A program made the position numbers and the translations under genes. This document shows, one piece after another, positions 13,489 to 15,841 of a DNA stretch of 15,841 nucleotides. Position 1 is the stretch's first letter. Each line of letters starts with the position of its first letter. The notes below the pieces were generated by a model, which was not told the DNA's origin, searched no databases, and saw nothing but the letters and a program-made list of their open reading frames with translations. This DNA is from an uncultured Desulfomonile sp. (GTDB lineage: Bacteria > Desulfobacterota > Desulfomonilia > Desulfomonilales > Desulfomonilaceae), in contig CALDNG010000435.1 in assembly GCA_937915285.1 (NCBI GenBank), positions 1 to 15,841 of the forward strand. Direction: 5' to 3'.

Positions 13489-14805
13489 CTAGCAGAGTTC
13501 TTCATCCTCGATCCTGATGATAACCGGCGATCCTTCTACTGCGTCCAGGAGCCCTATCTTTCCGATTGCCTGGCGAATATCCGCCTCTTTGGCGACATGT
13601 GTCACAAAGACTACAGGTACGGCTCCGACTGAAAGCCTTCTTTTCTGAACTACCGAATGAATGCTGATGTTATGCTCAGCCATTATTCCCGCTATCCTGG
13701 ACAGGACGCCCGGTTTGTCTGAGGCCTGAATCCTGAGATAATAGTTCGTGTCTATTTCATTAATATCCATTACGCGGCCGGATGATAGCCTTTCATCAGC
13801 ATATCCCAGAGGAGGAACCTTACTTTCCGCGTCCCGGCCAATATTCCTTGCTACTTCCACCACGTCACCGATCACGGCTGAAGCGGTAGGTTCACGACCT
13901 GCGCCACGACCATAGAACAATTGCTCCCCAACCATGTCTCCCTTGAGGTAAATTCCATTGAACACCCCATCGACCTGGGCGAGTGGATGTGTTCGAGGAA
14001 GCATGGTGGGATGCAGCCTGACCTCGACCATATCTCCATGACGTATGGCTATAGCCAGAAGCTTGATCTTGTAATTGAAGTCCTGGGCCATGAGTATGTC
14101 AAACGAATCAATTTTCGTGATGCCCTCTACAAATATCTTGTTCACAGGAATGAGAATGCCATGAGTAATGGCTAGTACCAGCGCCAACTTGTGTGCGCTG
14201 TCTATTCCTTCTATATCAAGCGTGGGGTCGGCTTCGGCATATCCGAGTTCCTGGGCCTTTTTCAGCATCTCGTCAAATGAAATACCGGGGTTGTCCGTCA
14301 TGGCCGTCAGAATGAAATTGCACGTCCCGTTGAGTATCGCCAGAACCTTGTCAAACCTGTTGGCAACCAATCCTTCCCTCAGGGATCTTATGATAGGAAT
14401 CCCACCTGCAACAGCCGCCTCAAAGGCTATGTCTGAGTGACACTGTTTTGCCAGTCTGAAAATGTCCACTCCAGACTCAGCCAGCAAAGCCTTGTTGGCA
14501 GTCACAACCTGTTTTCCATTTCTCAGCGCTCTACTGATAAAAGTTCCTGCCGGCTCGTAACCCCCGATTAACTCAATTACGATCTGGATTTCCGGATCAT
14601 CCAGGATTTCGTTGACATCGGTGGTCAATGTCCCCGGTTCAAGATCCAGTCCCCTAGGAGTCACTATGTCCAGATCAGCGATTTTTTTGAGTCTGAGTCT
14701 GAAGCCGATGCGTTCTTCCAGCAGCTTTCCGTTTTCTTTTAATATCTTGGCTACGCCAACTCCTATTGTTCCGTAACCAATCAACCCTATACAGATTTCT
14801 TTCAT
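13489..14805 (-). CDS. hom: Homoserine dehydrogenase with ACT domain
   Basis: This enzyme reduces aspartate semialdehyde to homoserine with NAD(P)H, at the branch towards threonine and methionine. The 438-residue protein has the nucleotide-binding GYGTIG (10-15), TANKALLA (102-109), EAAVAGGIPII (129-139), NGTCNFIL (159-166) and the catalytic block GYAEADPTLDIEGIDSAHK (188-206), where Lys206 is the likely catalytic residue. A C-terminal ACT domain (about 355-432, LRIQASDKPGVLSRIAGIM) should give feedback control by threonine. It is monofunctional, with no aspartokinase fused. The ATG at 14805 has GAGG six bases upstream; a TTG four codons earlier overlaps that site and is rejected. It is the first gene of the threonine operon. 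Confidence 0.95.
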   Translation of the reverse strand: MKEICIGLIGYGTIGVGVAKILKENGKLLEERIGFRLRLKKIADLDIVTPRGLDLEPGTLTTDVNEILDDPEIQIVIELIGGYEPAGTFISRALRNGKQVVTANKALLAESGVDIFRLAKQCHSDIAFEAAVAGGIPIIRSLREGLVANRFDKVLAILNGTCNFILTAMTDNPGISFDEMLKKAQELGYAEADPTLDIEGIDSAHKLALVLAITHGILIPVNKIFVEGITKIDSFDILMAQDFNYKIKLLAIAIRHGDMVEVRLHPTMLPRTHPLAQVDGVFNGIYLKGDMVGEQLFYGRGAGREPTASAVIGDVVEVARNIGRDAESKVPPLGYADERLSSGRVMDINEIDTNYYLRIQASDKPGVLSRIAGIMAEHNISIHSVVQKRRLSVGAVPVVFVTHVAKEADIRQAIGKIGLLDAVEGSPVIIRIEDEELC

Positions 14806-14864
14806 AAAAAGCCTCAAACCATCATCATAACGCGTTTCAGTCTTCGATAACGAGTCCTTGAATT

Positions 14865-14901
14865 AAAAAAGCCATTACGGGACTGCGTCTTTACAGTCCC
14901 G
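14865..14901 (-). terminator. Terminator-like hairpin between the aminotransferase and hom
   Basis: CGGGACTG (14878-14885) and CAGTCCCG (14894-14901) form a perfect 8-bp stem with an 8-nt loop. On the minus strand a run of six T follows, but only after seven bases (T run at 14865-14870), so termination may be inefficient. Confidence 0.5.
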
Positions 14902-14916
14902 ATTCTGGGCAAAATC

Positions 14917-15841
14917 CTAGACTGCCACATCCTGGACCACATCGTCCTTGGACCTGTCTTGATTAACATGACCGGACAAAAAGCTTCTGATGCCCCTCAC
15001 AGCCTGGTTGATGCGCATCCTGTTCTCCACAAGCGCAAATCTCACATGCTCGTCCCCAAACGGGCCAAAACCAATCCCTGGGCTAACCGCAACTTTCGCC
15101 TGCTCAGTCATTATTTTTGAGAATTCGAGTGAGCCCATTTTGAGGAAAGGTTCGGGAATCTTGGCCCAGGCGAACATCGTGCCCTTTGGAGGATCTATGT
15201 GCCAGCCCGCTTCATTCAATCCGTGACACAAAGCGTCCCTTCGGTCTTTATACTCCTGGACAATGTCACCAACGCAGTCCTGCTTATCGTTTAAAGCAAT
15301 AATAGCGGCTATCTGAATCGGCTGAAACATCCCATAATCTATATAGCTCTTTAGTCTGCGTAAAGCCTCTATCATCTGAGGATTACCCGCAGCGCACCCT
15401 ACTCTCCAGCCGGCCATTGAGTAGCTTTTTGAAAGAGAAAATGTTTCTATTCCTACTTCTTTTGCTCCGGGAACCGCCAGGAAACTAGGCGCTTCATACC
15501 CGTCAAAAACCAGGTCGGCGTAGGCAAAATCATGAACTATCATGATCTTGTATTCGTGAGCAAATTCGACAATCCGCTTGAAAAAGTCATTGTCAACAAC
15601 CATCGTAGTCGGATTGTGAGGAAAGGAAATAATCAGCATTTTAGGCAAAGGCCAGGTTAGTCGAACCGCTGTCTTCAGGTCCTCAAAGAAATCGCTGTCC
15701 GGTCTGATCGGGACGTGTCTTAAATCTCCACCAGCTATCACAACAGAGTATGGGTGAATCGGATAGGTAGGAGATGGAACAAAAACGACATCACCAGGAT
15801 TGATTGTAGCAAGCACCAGATGGGCAAGGGCGTCCTTGGCG
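14917..15841 (-). CDS. Class I/II aminotransferase, AlaC-like (N-terminus outside window)
   Basis: This is a PLP-dependent aminotransferase whose 5' end lies beyond the right edge; the frame stays open to base 15841 ([17 protein letters not shown] at the visible start). Landmarks, numbered from the GTG at 15816, are [16 protein letters not shown] (14-29), the cofactor-binding SFPHNPTT (64-71), [12 protein letters not shown] (95-106), the PLP Lys130 in [14 protein letters not shown], and the C-terminal Arg in [12 protein letters not shown]. These fit the alanine-forming AlaC/YfdZ group. The related LL-diaminopimelate and aspartate aminotransferases are alternatives. It is upstream of hom on the same strand, but a terminator-like hairpin separates them. 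A lysine/threonine-family role would fit the context but is inference. Confidence 0.88.
   Translation of the reverse strand, partial: AKDALAHLVLATINPGDVVFVPSPTYPIHPYSVVIAGGDLRHVPIRPDSDFFEDLKTAVRLTWPLPKMLIISFPHNPTTMVVDNDFFKRIVEFAHEYKIMIVHDFAYADLVFDGYEAPSFLAVPGAKEVGIETFSLSKSYSMAGWRVGCAAGNPQMIEALRRLKSYIDYGMFQPIQIAAIIALNDKQDCVGDIVQEYKDRRDALCHGLNEAGWHIDPPKGTMFAWAKIPEPFLKMGSLEFSKIMTEQAKVAVSPGIGFGPFGDEHVRFALVENRMRINQAVRGIRSFLSGHVNQDRSKDDVVQDVAV

Noticed and set aside
1..15841. CRISPR arrays, tRNA genes, insertion sequences, phage or defence genes
   Set aside because: I looked for regularly spaced repeats, tRNA-like cloverleaf sequence, transposase or integrase motifs and nuclease/helicase domains and saw none.

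Overview
The window looks like chromosomal DNA from an anaerobic Desulfobacterota-type (former Deltaproteobacteria) organism. The evidence is indirect: a tungstate-type ABC transporter, a complete branched-chain amino acid (Liv) ABC operon, an archaeal-type phosphoglycerate-mutase homologue sitting in a threonine operon, a LysR regulator resembling those found with selenium metabolism in this group, and mixed ATG/TTG/GTG starts at a roughly balanced base composition. No rRNA, tRNA, CRISPR array, insertion sequence or phage gene was seen. I do not name a species.

Layout. (1) 1-330: the 3' end of hisG, followed by an intrinsic terminator. (2) 586-3325, leftward: a Gfo/Idh/MocA oxidoreductase, a tungstate-type permease (tupB) and its ATPase (tupC), then a small unknown gene with its own strong promoter inside the end of tupC. 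No tupA-type binding protein is present. (3) 3498-8252, rightward: livJ, livH, livM, livG, livF. A weak hairpin with a T run follows livJ, and a good promoter candidate precedes livH, so the binding protein and the membrane/ATPase part may be expressed at different levels. (4) 8253-8539: non-coding, with a compact two-hairpin element that could be a small RNA or the liv terminator, then a clear promoter for lepB (signal peptidase I). (5) 9232-11033, leftward: a di-iron fatty acid hydroxylase/sterol desaturase family membrane protein followed by a LysR regulator, convergent with lepB. (6) 11073-11144: a 72-nt imperfect hairpin between genes. (7) 11168-14805, leftward: hom, thrC and a COG3635-type gene, which together plausibly make aspartate semialdehyde into threonine. 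(8) 14917 to the right edge: the C-terminal part of an AlaC-like aminotransferase.

Most of the window is ordinary metabolism. I see no convincing new multi-gene system. The observations most worth following are the alternative homoserine kinase in the threonine operon, the two structured non-coding elements (8311-8430 and 11073-11144), and the small gene downstream of the tungstate transporter, whose promoter overlaps an operator-like inverted repeat. Promoter, terminator and RNA calls were made by eye without folding or comparative data.
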